Source of the DNA: Diorhabda sublineata
Lineage: Eukaryota > Arthropoda > Insecta > Coleoptera > Chrysomelidae
DNA length: 64,000 nucleotides
Reading direction: 5' to 3'
Assembly: GCF_026230105.1 (NCBI RefSeq)
Contig: NC_079480.1
Span: forward strand, 31,837,487 to 31,901,486
The translations under genes were made by a program, and so were the position numbers. The notes under the pieces are model-generated. The model made no database searches, was not told the origin of the DNA, and worked only from the letters and a program-made list of their open reading frames with translations. This document shows positions 18,965-30,122 of the stretch, piece after piece. Positions within the stretch are counted from its first letter, which is position 1. Every line of letters begins with the position of its first letter.

Positions 18965-19566
18965 CAATGCATCTACAACGTGTCACTATATGGTGCGCAT
19001 TATGGTCTGGAGGAATAATTGGACTCTTTTTCTTCAGAAACGTTCAGTCCAACAAGAACCCAGAGAAAAGCGAGAAGTAGCTGGACGTTAGAAGAAATCT
19101 TGAGGCAGCTACCCTCAAGCCAAAAAGCTTATATACTGGCTCCGAATTAACTCCAGCTCACCGAACAAACTGTGTACGATTAGCTAAAGAACACTTTAAT
19201 TGGACAGACCAACAATGCGGCTCTTCTCAGACAAATCTAGAGTATGTCTGCATGGTAGCGATGGAAGAGGACGAGTCTAGAAAGAACTTGAATAAAGATT
19301 CGCGCAGTGTTCTATAAAACAAAAAGTGCCTTTTGGAAGGGGTTCCTGGATGGTCTAACAACAGCTCAAAGAAAAGCGTAAAGTGATTAGACAGTCAGAA
19401 GAAGACTTAAAAACAGCTAATCTTAAGAAAGCAATGCATCCACAACATGTCACTATTTGGTGCGCATTATGGCCTGGAGGAATAATTGGACTCTTTTTCT
19501 TCAGAAACGTTCAGTCTAACAAGAACCCAGAGAAAAACGAGAATTAGCTGGACAGTGAGAAGAATT
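18965..19566 (+). mobile_element. Tc1-type transposon remnant between two direct copies of another transposase fragment
   Basis: The outer blocks 18965-19090 and 19432-19560 are about 90% identical by eye and read (M)HPQHVTIWCALWPGGIIGL, a DDE transposase motif between the first and second catalytic Asp. Between them, 19110-19330 reads SELTPAHRTNCVRLAKEHFN, WTDQQCG and LFSDKSRVCLHGSDGRGRV, the LTAAHR..RL.FA.EH.NWT...FSDESR block of Tc1 transposases with the first catalytic Asp in FSDKSR. All parts carry stops or frameshifts. Confidence 0.75.
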
Positions 19567-19569
19567 AAA

Positions 19570-20534
19570 AAACATGCTAATTTTCGAATTTTACGGAATT
19601 TTTTTTTGACAGTTTAAAACATACTAAGTAACATTGCAATATTTTGTTAATAGGTCCCTTATTGGGTATCATTTGAAATAGTTGAAAAAATGTGAAAAAA
19701 ATTCAATTTGAAAACGAACGATGCGCATCAGCGCTCAAACGTAAAATTCATGAATTTTTTTTGGTGTTATAAGAAATAATTTAATCACAATTTTTAGTCA
19801 ATTGTCTTCTAATTAGGTAAACTTGGTAATAAATGTATAATTTCTCTACTTTTTGGGTCTTTGGATCAGACTCGTGAAATATGTACAAAAAACAACGTGT
19901 TTTAAAATGTTTTATGCACTTATCTGTAATTTTTGGTTTTAAAATTATGTAGCTTATTATAATTTTATTATATATCTCCTCTATTAACATTTTTTTGCAA
20001 AAGTTCAGTTTATTTCGTAACAAAATATTCATGGTAGAAATCCTTGAATTACTTCACATGTGTCATTTTTTATTAATTCTCAAAAGTTAATTTTTTATAT
20101 AGACAAGTTTGTATTTATATAAAAACATGTAAAAGGGAGTCAATAATGCCTTAGAAGGAGGTGAAATTAACAACTGCTTCACTTTACTAGTCTCATTGTT
20201 GTCTATACCTAGGGATAGTAACATTGACATCTGCAAAGTTTTTCAAAAAATATTACATTTTCTTCCTCAAGTTGCAATCTCTGAATATTTCTGTTCCAAT
20301 AATAGAAAAAATTACAGTACTTACTACATTAAAAAATAAATAAAAACGCAAGTATAATAATTTTTCAATAAATTATTTGATTAGAAGGAATCAACACATT
20401 ATTTCTTGACTGGAAGATACTTTGGAAACAACATAAAAAGAGTAGCCGCATATCTGCAAGGGAGTGATGATCCCAAAATCCTCATTTTTTACCTTCGAAA
20501 ATTGAATTCAAAGTAAATAATTTGTACTCATTAA
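19570..20534 (+). other. Interval without recognised genes
   Basis: AT-rich. An 83-residue minus ORF (20032-19781) with an ESDPKTQKVEKLYIYY tail is the only stretch that looks faintly protein-like; no family is recognised. Confidence 0.4.
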
Positions 20535-20536
20535 TA

Positions 20537-21076
20537 AGGTGACCAGAGTCCCCAAGCTTCCAGTGGAGGTAGCCAAATGTCTCGTTAGATTCAAATTTTG
20601 ATACCAAAACACTCATTGATTCATTATATATAGCTAACATCATTTTCAAATGTTTATGGTATAAGAATTATGTTTATGGTATAAGAAGTTGTATTTTCAT
20701 TGACGACAATATACTGTTTGACTGCATAACAAAGTAAGTGAATGAAAAAGAAATCTACGTATAGTGAGAGCTCAAGACTCCTGTCGATCAATGTTTCAAA
20801 CATTTTGAAACAGAACAAGTATCGTAATATTTGAGCCAGTACACTGTCTGCCTGGTTCCAATGCACCAGCGCATACAGTTTTCACTCTGATAAATATCCG
20901 TAGTTTTATACATTTTCTGCTCAAGTTTTTTATTTGTAAACTTTATTTTTTCTTATAAATAACGAATTACATTTTGGGTGGGTACGATTACAAACCCTAC
21001 TTTACAATTTAAAGTACTTTTCGAACCAAAACACTGGTTGTTGTTTTGCTTTAGTGTTTCAAAATTATGGTCACCT
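20537..21076 (+). mobile_element. MITE-like element with AGGTGACCA inverted ends and TA flanks
   Basis: Left end TA|AGGTGACCA (20535-20545) and right end TGGTCACCT|TA (21068-21078) are exact inverted copies of nine bases flanked by TA. The 540-bp interior has no transposase. The TA flank fits Tc1/mariner-type insertion. The inverted match beyond nine bases is poor. Confidence 0.5.
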
Positions 21077-21078
21077 TA

Positions 21079-21729
21079 CTTATTTACTATATAAATAATA
21101 ATCAACAACTGTTTACACTTACCTTTGATTGAACACACTTAATTAACTTCAATTTGTAGATAAAATAATTTTTTAATTAATAACTTAATAATATAACCTT
21201 TATTTTTCTCAAATATGACATTGACGTAAAATTGACAGTTATAACTACAAAATCCATTGGAAAACGTTCAAATAACAAGAAGCAGAACTTCCAGATCTCT
21301 GTAAACCTTACTCCTGAAATATATATGACCAAATATACATTCAATTTAGCTTATGAAAATAAAAGTATGTGGTTGAATGAATTGCCTATATAGTAGGAGC
21401 GGATTTTCATTTCATCAATTATTATACAGATCTGCAACAAAAATGCTGTTTAGATGTTTTAAACTGATTTGGGTGTTCTGAAAAAATACTCAAAAAATTT
21501 TAGAACGTCAGCTAATTTTACAAAACGCAAAATTTTATTTAAAAAAAAGGGAATTTATGGGCTAGTTTGGATTCATGAATAAATAAATTTTTTATTATTG
21601 TTTTTAAATGTATACAGGCCATAACGTATCATTACTATATAAATAAAGAAGGCTCTGTATGATCTAAGTTAACAAAAGTGGTGTAAAAAGTGGCGCACCT
21701 GGGTTAAGTATAGTCCAATATCGTCTGTA
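21079..21729 (+). other. Interval without recognised genes
   Basis: AT-rich sequence leading up to the CYIC element; nothing recognised. Confidence 0.45.
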
Positions 21730-22890
21730 CTGAAGTGTGTGAATTCGTCTGATAGTTTCTGTTATATTTGTGGCGAATATATGATAATAAAGCAACAACT
21801 TCATATTACGGACTTAGTAAAAAAAGTATACTTCGCGTATTTTGGCTATAAACTCGAACGGTATAACTTTTGGGCACCTCATGAAATATATGTGTTGAAG
21901 ACATTCAAAATTGGTTTAAGGGCAAGAAAAAAGCTTCCTATGGTATGGCGCAAGCAATAGAATCAAAGTGATGATTGTTACTTTTGTTCGTGTAATATGA
22001 AAGGGTATAATTCAAAATGAAAGCAGTCAATTTCATATCTGCAATTATATATTCGTCCCATACCTCATGGGACCGAAATACCAGTGCCCAAGTTCCCTGC
22101 TATCTTGGAAAAGATTCCAAGCTCTAACGACGGTGGTGCTGTACCTGAATCCGATAACAAGTCAAGCTTTGAATTTGAAGATGACAGCATTCCGAAATTA
22201 TTTTCCCAGGGCGAGCTAAATTATTTCGTAAGAAACTTGAATCTTCCCATAAACGCTTGCTTGGATCAAGGCGCACAAAAAGAACTTCCTTTTACCGGGA
22301 GTGTCTTCCTCATGGTTTAGATATCGTAAGGAACAATTCAATTTCTACTTTGTCCAAGGGGACGAGTTGGCTCATTGTACCAATTCTGCTCCACAATGGC
22401 GGTTTCTGTGCTTTCTATGCATTCCTGTCGATTATTCCGTACACCTCAAGGAAGAACTTGGAATTGGTTCTATGTACATTCAAATATGAAGACCATGGAT
22501 GGCAAGTGTACGGTCATTTTACAATCTTAGGCATGTTGTTCAGATAACAATCTTAGATTATCGAATTTCCTTGCTTTTTTTGTTTGTGGGATAGTAGAGA
22601 CCGAGCAAATCACTGGACGAAAAAGGGTTGGCCACTGAAGAAGTTTAACGTTGATGAAAAAAACGTCCTGCATGAGACTTTGGTGCCTTATCATAAAGTT
22701 CTTCTACTACCGCTTCATATAAAGCTGGAACTGATGGAGCAATTTGTAAAGTCACTTCCAAGAGATGGAAATTGCTTCAAATACTTAACATAAAAGTTTC
22801 CGTGCCGCAAAGTTGAGAGAAGGTGTTTTCATTGGAGCAGATATTAGACGGCTTATGGCTGATCCACAACTCATCACTCGACACATCAGC
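21730..22890 (+). mobile_element. Unclassified CYIC zinc-finger protein element, copy 1 (degenerate)
   Basis: Consecutive frames give one protein: SDSFCYICGEYMIIKQQLH, WAPHEIYVLKTFKIGLR, DDCYFCSCNMKGYNSK, then IRPIPHGTEIPVPKF, FSQGELNYFVRNLNLP, LLHNGGFCAFYAF, WDSRDRANHWTKKGWPLKK, NVLHETLVPYHKVLLLPLHI and FIGADIRRLMADPQ. I know this as a high-copy protein family of unknown function in arthropods and other invertebrates. CxxC pairs at both ends of the first 90 residues suggest a zinc module. Several stops and frameshifts break it. Its 3' end is cut by a minus-strand jockey LINE at about 22890. The second copy at 50.1-51.4 kb supplies the C-terminus. Confidence 0.75.
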
Positions 22891-24535
22891 AATCATGCAA
22901 TTTATTTTGGACTGGCCTCCCTGTATGACGGCTATATTTGATTTATTTGCGCAGCCCCAGAACTCGATATCATACATCCAGATAAGCTCGATTGTAGTTC
23001 TATAGAGTAGCTTGTTTTCCAGGGTTAATTTGGATGCTTTACTAATTAGCCAGTATAATTTTTTTTCTATCAGATCGATTTGCTTGAGTTTCTGAATGAT
23101 ATGGTTTTTTATGTGAGGGAGAGCGCTGGTTTTTCCTTAGAGTGAAGGTCACTTAAACGTGTTTTATTTTGTTTGCCTTGATTTTCCATTGGATCAGCAG
23201 CGTTTGGATGTCATTTAATAGTGTCTGCACAATCCTAGAAGCTGCAACTGTGTCATCGGCGAAGGTGCCCATAGTAGTTTCATTATTTGCTGGTAAATCT
23301 GCCGTGGATAATACATACAAGGGCTGCTACTTAAGTTTTGAGATATGGCAACAATGATGTGAATGTGTCAAATTTGACATTGATCATCATATTTAATTGT
23401 GAACGTACTTAGAACGTGTTGTCATACAAGAATTAAATAACGAACAGTACCGATTGAGTCGCTTTGATTTTTGGTGATGAAGCACCATCTCGAGCCATCA
23501 TTTCTAACTGGTTTTTCGAAATAAATTGTGGTCGCACCTCACCATAGGATGAAATTTGTAAACTTCGTCCAAAATCGGCTGTTGTGACAGAAAATATCGA
23601 TGCTGAGCTTAAACTGATATTGCAAAATCGTCATGTGACATACTGTGACATTCTTAGTCATTAGTTTCATTCGCATACATTTAATATTGCGTGAATATAT
23701 TGCTGCCTACTTCAATATGATATTTATCGGAAATGTTTTCATTAATTTTTGTTCTGAACTCTCTATCGCTTAGGTAAGATTTTGACAGTTGGAACTATGT
23801 AATTGGAAGACAGTTTCGATTTTAAATATAATAGGTTTTTGCGCCAAAACTTGTCGAATGCCTGGTTAACGTCTAAAACACTGATGTGCAGTATTTTTTT
23901 CTTCTAGTGCTTGATTTATTACGTAGCTTATCCTGTGGTTTTGTTTTATAGTTGAATGTTCCTTCCTAAATCCAAACTAGTGTTTGGGTATGAGTTTATT
24001 CTTTGTGATAGTAATATTTCAAGTATCTTCGACAGGATTGGCTTATTGAAGGATATAAAGAAACAGCGTTTGATGTTTTGCCCTGTTTTGAGATTTAAAT
24101 ATGCTGATGATAAGTATTATACCTTTCCTTCGTAATTTCTTCAACATTTTTTAAGTTATTTTATCTATTCCCCACTAGATAGATAGAATGTTCTTTCTAT
24201 TTCAGCATTAGGTATGTCGTTGTTTGGAGTAAACATTTTGGCAAGGTGCTCTGCAAACATTACTGCTGTTTCTTCGTCGCTTCAAACCTATTCGAGATTA
24301 TATCCTTTTTCGTTACGAATATATGGCAGAAGAGGTTTGAGTTTCTTAGAATTTTTGAGTGGTTGCCAAATCGAGTTCTTCGATCGGTTAAGATTAGTGA
24401 TTTAATCCGTAAAATTCTTTCTACGACCTCTTTTCAATTGGTTATTTTATTAGTTTCGATGCCACTTTCCACCGGATTTTTTTATCTGCTTCAGTTTTTT
24501 CACCTCAACTAGAACATTCAACTTTTTACTTCTAA
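22890..24535 (-). pseudogene. Jockey-clade LINE (RT region), split by a mariner fragment
   Basis: From high to low coordinate: NSIWQPLKNSKKLKPLL, NEKGYNLE, KNKLIPKH, FGFRKEHSTIKQNHRIS, ALEEKKYCTSVF, LSKSYLSDREFRTKINE, then (after a mariner insertion at 23325-23704) STADLPANNETTMGTFADDT, LLNDIQTLLIQWKIKANKI, VTFTLR, LTLENKLLYRTTIELIW and DIEFWGCANKSN. This is a jockey RT in order, with the catalytic FADD present but many stops. The VPQGS stretch, about a dozen residues, is missing exactly at the mariner insertion. Confidence 0.85.
23325..23704 (+). pseudogene. mariner 5' part (SETMAR-like), nested in the jockey LINE
   Basis: Begins GGGCTGCTACTTAAGTTTTG, a mariner terminus that matches the start of the copy at 44.5 kb, followed by GGCAACA and TGTCAAAT. 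Frames give NWFFEINCGRTSP-like, FVKLRPKSAVVTENIDAELK and LQNRHVTYCDI, the N-terminal HTH domain. The catalytic half and right terminus are missing. Confidence 0.8.
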
Positions 24536-24586
24536 TTTGGTTTGATATTCAAACCAATTTGTTGTGTTGTTTTGAAATTATTATCA

Positions 24587-25053
24587 TGTTTTCCTTATCT
24601 ATTCATATAATTTCTATTCGTGAGGTGAATTAATAAATACTGTTTATTTTGTTCCTAATTTATTTAAACACTATACACTACACTCAACCAACTTATAACT
24701 ATTCACTTATTAACTAACTTAAATTGAGTTATATTAATTATTCTATTTCGGCCTGTTTACTATGACTATTTATTATAAACTAACTAAACTACGCTACACA
24801 TATTCCAGAAGAAATCTCAAAACTTTCAGAAAATGAAGAAACAAAACAAATAAATGAAAAGACTTTCCTAGAAATTCAAGGGAAACAATGTACATAAACC
24901 GCCTGCTATAATAAAAACTTATACAAAACAAATGTCAATCGGATTCCGCGATTTATAAAAAATATGTCAAAGGCACCGCGTGTGTCCACCGAATTTTATA
25001 ATTCCACTATATCTAGACAGGACCGCCTCTAGGGCGGAGACGCGTTCGTAACA
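24587..25053 (-). mobile_element. Solo LTR of a gypsy-type retrotransposon, copy 2
   Basis: Minus strand starts TGTTACGAACGCG at 25053 and ends near GGAAAACA. Collinear over its whole length with the LTR in Rabex-5 intron 1 (10057-10510), with clearly more than single-base differences, so they are old or different subfamilies. No internal region is attached. Confidence 0.78.
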
Positions 25054-25295
25054 TTAAAATGATGATTAAGAATAATTTACAAAGGATAATGTAAAAATCT
25101 GAAACGTTGAATACTGGAAATTCATATACCAGTAATCACCTGAATTTTGGAAACATATTTTCAAAACATTTAGTCCTAGTTATTAATTCATATTTAGCAT
25201 TGTACGTACTGCAATTTTTTACACGTATTCATTTCATGTTAAATTTAACTTTATTTAAGTTATAATTTATTAAGTATGATAATTTGTCTTATTAG

Positions 25296-25382
25296 CACCA
25301 AGGAATGATGTCGAGCTCAATTTCAAGAGTTACGACAGAATCAGTTCAACTTCCAGAAGTTTTTGAATTAGGCGATAAATAA
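25296..25382 (+). CDS. Possible terminal exon of an unidentified gene
   Basis: Acceptor TTTGTCTTATTAG then 28 codons HQGMMSSSISRVTTESVQL..ELGDK and a stop, with AATAAAATC directly at the stop. Composition is host-protein-like, but no upstream exon was found and the stretch is short enough to be chance. Confidence 0.22.
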   Translation, partial: HQGMMSSSISRVTTESVQLPEVFELGDK

Positions 25383-26154
25383 AATCTTCTCATAGATAAG
25401 CTTCAAACTCACTGGAACAAAAAAAATAGTAAAAATCACAACGAAAACAAATATGTTTAACTCTTATCGTATATTATTGTTCTTCTTCTTTCTTTGCGGT
25501 ATTCTGTTGAAATGTGTGGGTTTGTATTTGAGTTCGCTCTTATCGTCTCTTGTATCTCCGCTTCACAATATGCAGGCAGACTCGTCAACTGCAGATGCTA
25601 AGTTTAGTGGTTGATATTTATTTTGAAAAAGCGATACAATGAGACCCTAAAGTATCGTATAAATACATATCTTACCTCATTATAACAAATATTATGCAAA
25701 CGAAAAATTATTATTAGAGTCATTTTTTTTTCATATGAATGAATTCAATTTCAATAATTACCCCTCTATAAAAGTTTTTAACGAACAGGAGTGTGTTCAG
25801 GCAGTTTTAATTCTTTATTTAGTAATATCGCCCTACTCGATTTTTAGATATGATTACTAATAAAAGAAAAATCGTTTCTTAAAAAATTTGGTCCTCGAGT
25901 CAAATACCTACCTATAAAGATTGACAAGTCTATCAGTTATCTCTTTACCAAAAACATCAAATGTGTAAAACGCGAATAGATCACGTAAGTTACGTCTAGG
26001 AAAATCCCGACTATTTTAAAAATAAAAATGCAAGACATCATATTTCATACGCATAAACATCAATCAGCTTGTTAAAATTAATGTAATCTGTTTAAAATTG
26101 TTGTATTATTGTGAGTACAAGTATTTTAAAAATAGTTTTTCGTGAGAAATATGT
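25383..26154 (+). other. Interval without recognised genes
   Basis: AT-rich; a TTCTTCTTCTTTCTTTGC tract lies at about 25481. Nothing else was recognised. Confidence 0.45.
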
Positions 26155-26245
26155 GTTTATGGCGCAGTCAGTAGGTTTAGTGCGGTCGGCTTCGTATTTT
26201 AATACGGCAGTGCGAATATTTACGTTCTAGGAGGAACGGGTCGTC
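26155..26245 (+). mobile_element. Gypsy-type leader with primer-binding-site-like TGGCGCAGTC
   Basis: TTATGGCGCAGTCAGTAGG, then GTCGGCTTCGTATTTTAATAC and GCGAATATTTACGTT. A homologous leader is at 53193-53298. TGG at the start and the position after AT-rich sequence suit the primer site downstream of a 5' LTR; the LTR itself was not delimited. Confidence 0.55.
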
Positions 26246-26249
26246 CGGG

Positions 26250-27650
26250 TCGCATATAAGTACAACGTACATGTATTTGACAAACACAGTGCGATAGAGT
26301 TATTTTATTGGTCGATGCCAGTACAGTACACATACTATACAGGCGCCAAATAAATGTACATTTTGCCACAGAATATCCTCTCGCCAAATAACAGTACAAA
26401 TTGCTCTGCATATCTCAAATGGATGTACATTTTGCTATCTCAGCAGCTGCATACCCCCGCGCCTTTGTTTTTGCTTCCTCTCCACGTGTCGTTTTAAGCA
26501 AGCAAGCACACGTTGACGAGTTGAACTTGATTTTAATAATGTATTACATAATAATGTGCGCAAATGATATGGGGATACCCCAATCTTTTAAATACAAAAC
26601 GAAAGAAGTGACTAACAATAGCCATATTATAACAATTTTGCTAATAGAGGGTATAGTGAAGGAAACAATCTTTTAAAACCACAACTGAAGAAAGCAAGCT
26701 ATCTAAAAAAGGATAGCATAAAAAAAATAGATGAGTTCACACATATAAAGTTCCAAGTGAAAACAAGATCAAGTGCTATACGATGTGAATATTGAAATTG
26801 GTTGCTGCACTTGTTTTGTTGGTCGGCTAGGTAAAACATGTGAATATCAAACAGGAAATTCGTTACCAAATCGCATGCTTGGCACTGGGTGCAAATGCTA
26901 AAGGGCGAAAATTTTACAGACCTCTTGTTAGTTCGCAACAAATGCAGGCATCAACTTCGGTGTGAAAAAATTATCCATATGAACAACAACTCACGCAGAA
27001 CTACATAATGAAAATAGTTATAATAATGAAAATTACTCTATATCCATAAGTCAAACGCCATACAATAACACTGAATCATCATCATTTGCAGCACTGTTAA
27101 AAGTTATGCAAGATTACCACACAAGATTCGGTATTAGTGAAGCTTCTATACAAAAAAGTTTAGCTCAACTCCACATGTCACCACCAGAAATGCATGGGAC
27201 AGTTTTTTATGCACAGCAGGATCCAGTATCCCATTGAGGCGTTGTCGTACAACAATTCGTGTACAACCAACAACCATTGCCAGAAGAAGACCTGGTATTA
27301 CAAGAGGCAGTAAGAGAATTCCTAATGGAAAACAAAATAAAAACAAGAATATTAAAGAGAAAGCGGAATTTATATGTAAATTTGGAATATAACATAGCAA
27401 ATGCAAACTTAGTCTTTTAGGTTCTACTTTATATGCCTTTTAGTTTGTGTTAATGTGCTTACTTTTCGTAGTTTTTGTATTGCATTATGGTACGTGCTTT
27501 TAATTTACTGGCATAACGTACAATACGTACTGTTATCTGGCGTACACATGCATTTTAAACTCACTTGCAAAACGTACATTACTCTGACTTTACAATTGCA
27601 GAACGTACTGCTACCTGGCCGCAACCAATTAGAAATTGTGGAGGTCAATA
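26250..27650 (+). mobile_element. DNA transposon remnant with inverted subterminal GTAC motifs
   Basis: Left: ATGTACATTTTGC (26353) then CGCCAAATAACAGTAC (26382). Right, on the minus strand: ATGTACGTTTTGC (27579) then CGCCAGATAACAGTAC (27543). Same order and similar spacing in opposite orientation indicate two ends of one element. The interior reads SSFAALLKVMQDYHTRFGIS, EASIQKSLAQLH and QPLPEEDLVLQEAVREF with stops, perhaps a DNA-binding accessory or transposase remnant. I could not name the superfamily. Confidence 0.55.
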
Positions 27651-28269
27651 ATGTTCGTTGAACGAGTTTTGTTTCTCAAATCATTGTTAACAGATCGAGT
27701 TTATTTCGAGGATTTTTAGCTCTAGAGATGCGATTAATGTAATAGTTTTGTTTCATAGTTTTGATAGTTGTCCGGTGCAATAATTTGAAGTTGTGATCAG
27801 GAAAATGATGATAAGATTGCATTTGTAGTATATCAGTTCTTCGTTCTATAATACGTTCATTTGTAGAATATCGTCCGCAAAGAGTTAATGACTATGCCAC
27901 TCCTTTAGGATGGGGCATAAATATAATTATTTTTATATTTGTCACAAGATTACATGTATATTTAAGTTTACCTCTACCAATATCAATGTTGAGATTTTTT
28001 GGTCACCTGGATGTAGATGATTATTATCTTTCTTCTGTTTTTGACAAAACAGCTTCTGCTCTCTGTTAATTTCCATATATCTCTTATTTTTCCTGATAAT
28101 CCTCATCATCTGAATCATCTATATTTGTTCAATTGCGTTTTTTCTGACCGCTTGAATATGCTAAATCAACTGTGCAATTTTACTTGAATTCCTTGGCCAT
28201 CCATAAAATATTTAGTGATATTTGATTAAAGTTGATAAGTTTTTGTACCACAGCTTCAACAAAAACAAG
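27651..28269 (+). other. Interval without recognised genes
   Basis: AT-rich; no ORF of note. Confidence 0.45.
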
Positions 28270-28470
28270 CCAACATCTTCAGGTGAAAATTATGTTGGAA
28301 TTCAGGTATGCACTATGTTGTAAATAGCAATTGTTCGTCTTGAACTTTGTTAACTAAGTTGGAATTTCTGGAACCGCTAATGACGTTCATACTGAACACA
28401 CTGTTTATACTACCACTAATCACAATTCATTCTCTGGCTCGTGAACCAAGTTATCGTCTTCAGAGAGCAG
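28270..28470 (-). repeat. Hammerhead-like repeat family, copy 4 (core deleted)
   Basis: Minus strand reads CTCTCTGAAGACGATAAC, TTGGTTCACGAGCCAGAG, AATTGTGATTAGTGGTA, TAAACAGTGTGTTCAGT, then GCGGTTCCAGAAATTCCAAC. It matches the copies at 7.07 and 59.6 kb on both sides of the motif, but the GAAAC...GTC half of the hammerhead (28431-28468) is deleted or scrambled. Confidence 0.55.
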
Positions 28471-28608
28471 TATGTTGAGTATTTCAATTCTTCTATTTAC
28501 TTTGAAAAAATATATTGTCTTGATTCCCTATAACCGTGAAATATCATTCATCAATTGCCCAAAGATTCATTCTATTCCAAAAACAACTCAATATGTTAAC
28601 AAAGTTCT

Positions 28609-29350
28609 TCATAAATTCAGTCCGAGAATAATAATTGGCTTGAGGTGACGGAATTTTGAACCAATTGTCGAATTTTTACATTTCGATTGAGATGCCACCA
28701 TAAAATGTGATTTGAACGCATCAACCGTTTCTTCAGGCGTAGAAAAACGTTGACCTCGTAATTTATTACTAATCTGCAGAAATAAGAAGATATCATTGGG
28801 TGCTAAACATGGACTATACGATGGATAACCAACCAATTCGATGTATTCAGTGTTCAAAAACGTTTTTATTTGAACTGATGTGTTAGAGCTCGCTCGAAAT
28901 GATTCGATTTCTTCTAGCAAACAAATTCTGGTGTTTGACCAGTTATTCCGACCATTTGCTTCGAAGTCCTTTGTGCGCAAACAACTTTCTTGTATTTGGA
29001 TCGTCTAGAAAGTCGATTATTTTCATATGACGTCTTTTGAAGAACCACGATTGAATTTTTTCATAATTGTCAAATTATGCGGTATCAAACGCGAACAAAT
29101 CTTTTTGAAATCCAAATGCTCATGCAATATTGAATGTATGTGAGTGGAACTGATGCCTAAGTATGCCTCAATCTCACGATGTGACATATGACGATCTTCC
29201 AATATTAGTTTACGTATAGCATCGATGTTTTTTGGCACAGCAGCCAATTTTGGATGTCCTTGACGAAATACATTCTGTACCGAAGTATCACCACGATTGA
29301 ATTCGAAAAACCAGCGAAGTATAGTCGAAGCTAGTTCATCGGACAACTGC
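28609..29350 (-). pseudogene. mariner transposase (SETMAR-like), internally deleted
   Basis: N-terminal HTH half is long and open (SDELASTILRWFFEFNRGDT, VFRQGHPKLAAVPKNIDAIR, DRHMSHREIEAYLGISSTHI, SILHEHLDFKKICSR). After a frame change come IKTFLNTEYIELVGY, SYSPCLAPNDIFLFL, LRGQRFSTPEETVDAFKSHF. The third catalytic Asp (APND) is kept; the block with the first Asp (DE.W) and most of the second is deleted, leaving about 740 bp. Confidence 0.9.
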
Positions 29351-30028
29351 AGTTGGTTTAATTGACGTCGAAAGTAATTTGTTTCGGTAATTATCTAATA
29401 ATACAGCTAAATAGTGAACATAATATGTGAAAAATGCATGAAACCATAAGTAAATATGAAAGATATTGTATAAATAGTGTTGTTGAGTTGTTGAGTAGAA
29501 GCTAACCTAACTCTAACACCCTTCACAACACCAAGTCGATAGGAGGTGGGAGATGATTTTTAGATAATTACCTTTGCGTCAAGTTTCAAGTATATAGAAA
29601 AGTGTAAACTTAAAGTTATATAATAAATATATCCTTTTGGGAAAAATTGGTGGAACTCCGTCCCTGTTCATGCAAATACGACATAATTTGATTGATGTGA
29701 TTAAGAGTACATCGTCATGGAAATAAGTTATCATATCGTATCATAATAATTGCTGTTTAGACAATTTCAAGTTTATCAGACTTTTTTTTATCAATGTTGA
29801 CAATGACTAATACTTAACCAACAAAAAGGTTGACGTCATTATTAACTGACACCAGCTCTGTAGGCAGATTGAGAAAATTAAGTGGCGCGTATATGAATCA
29901 AACCATACAGGTACCCGGCATAGTACCCGTTCGGTTTCACTTGGATAGATTATTCATTTTAGTTTATTATTGAATGTCGAGGAGAGTGTAATTAAGTTTT
30001 ATCGCTTGGTTTTTTCATCAAAAATAAA
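29351..30028 (+). other. Interval upstream of the plus-strand gene
   Basis: AT-rich, no ORF. If the exon at 30029 is a first coding exon, its promoter and 5' UTR lie here; no clear core promoter element could be chosen. Confidence 0.4.
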
Positions 30029-30122
30029 ATGTTAAGTAATATAAGAAAGGTTACTTACGATTTTATAGAAAATGAACGAGGTTTGTTTGGTGAGGGGCAA
30101 AGTGTTAACAATTGTGATAAAG
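30029..30122 (+). CDS. Plus-strand gene, candidate exon 1
   Basis: ATG then 31 codons rich in Asn, Glu and Gly, ending AAAG|GTGAGG (phase 1). Confidence 0.4.

Noticed and set aside
27146..27406. Hydrophobic 86-codon minus ORF suggestive of a membrane protein
   Set aside because: Antisense to the remnant coding frame of the 26.25-27.65 kb transposon; hydrophobicity is a by-product of reading A-rich coding sequence backwards.
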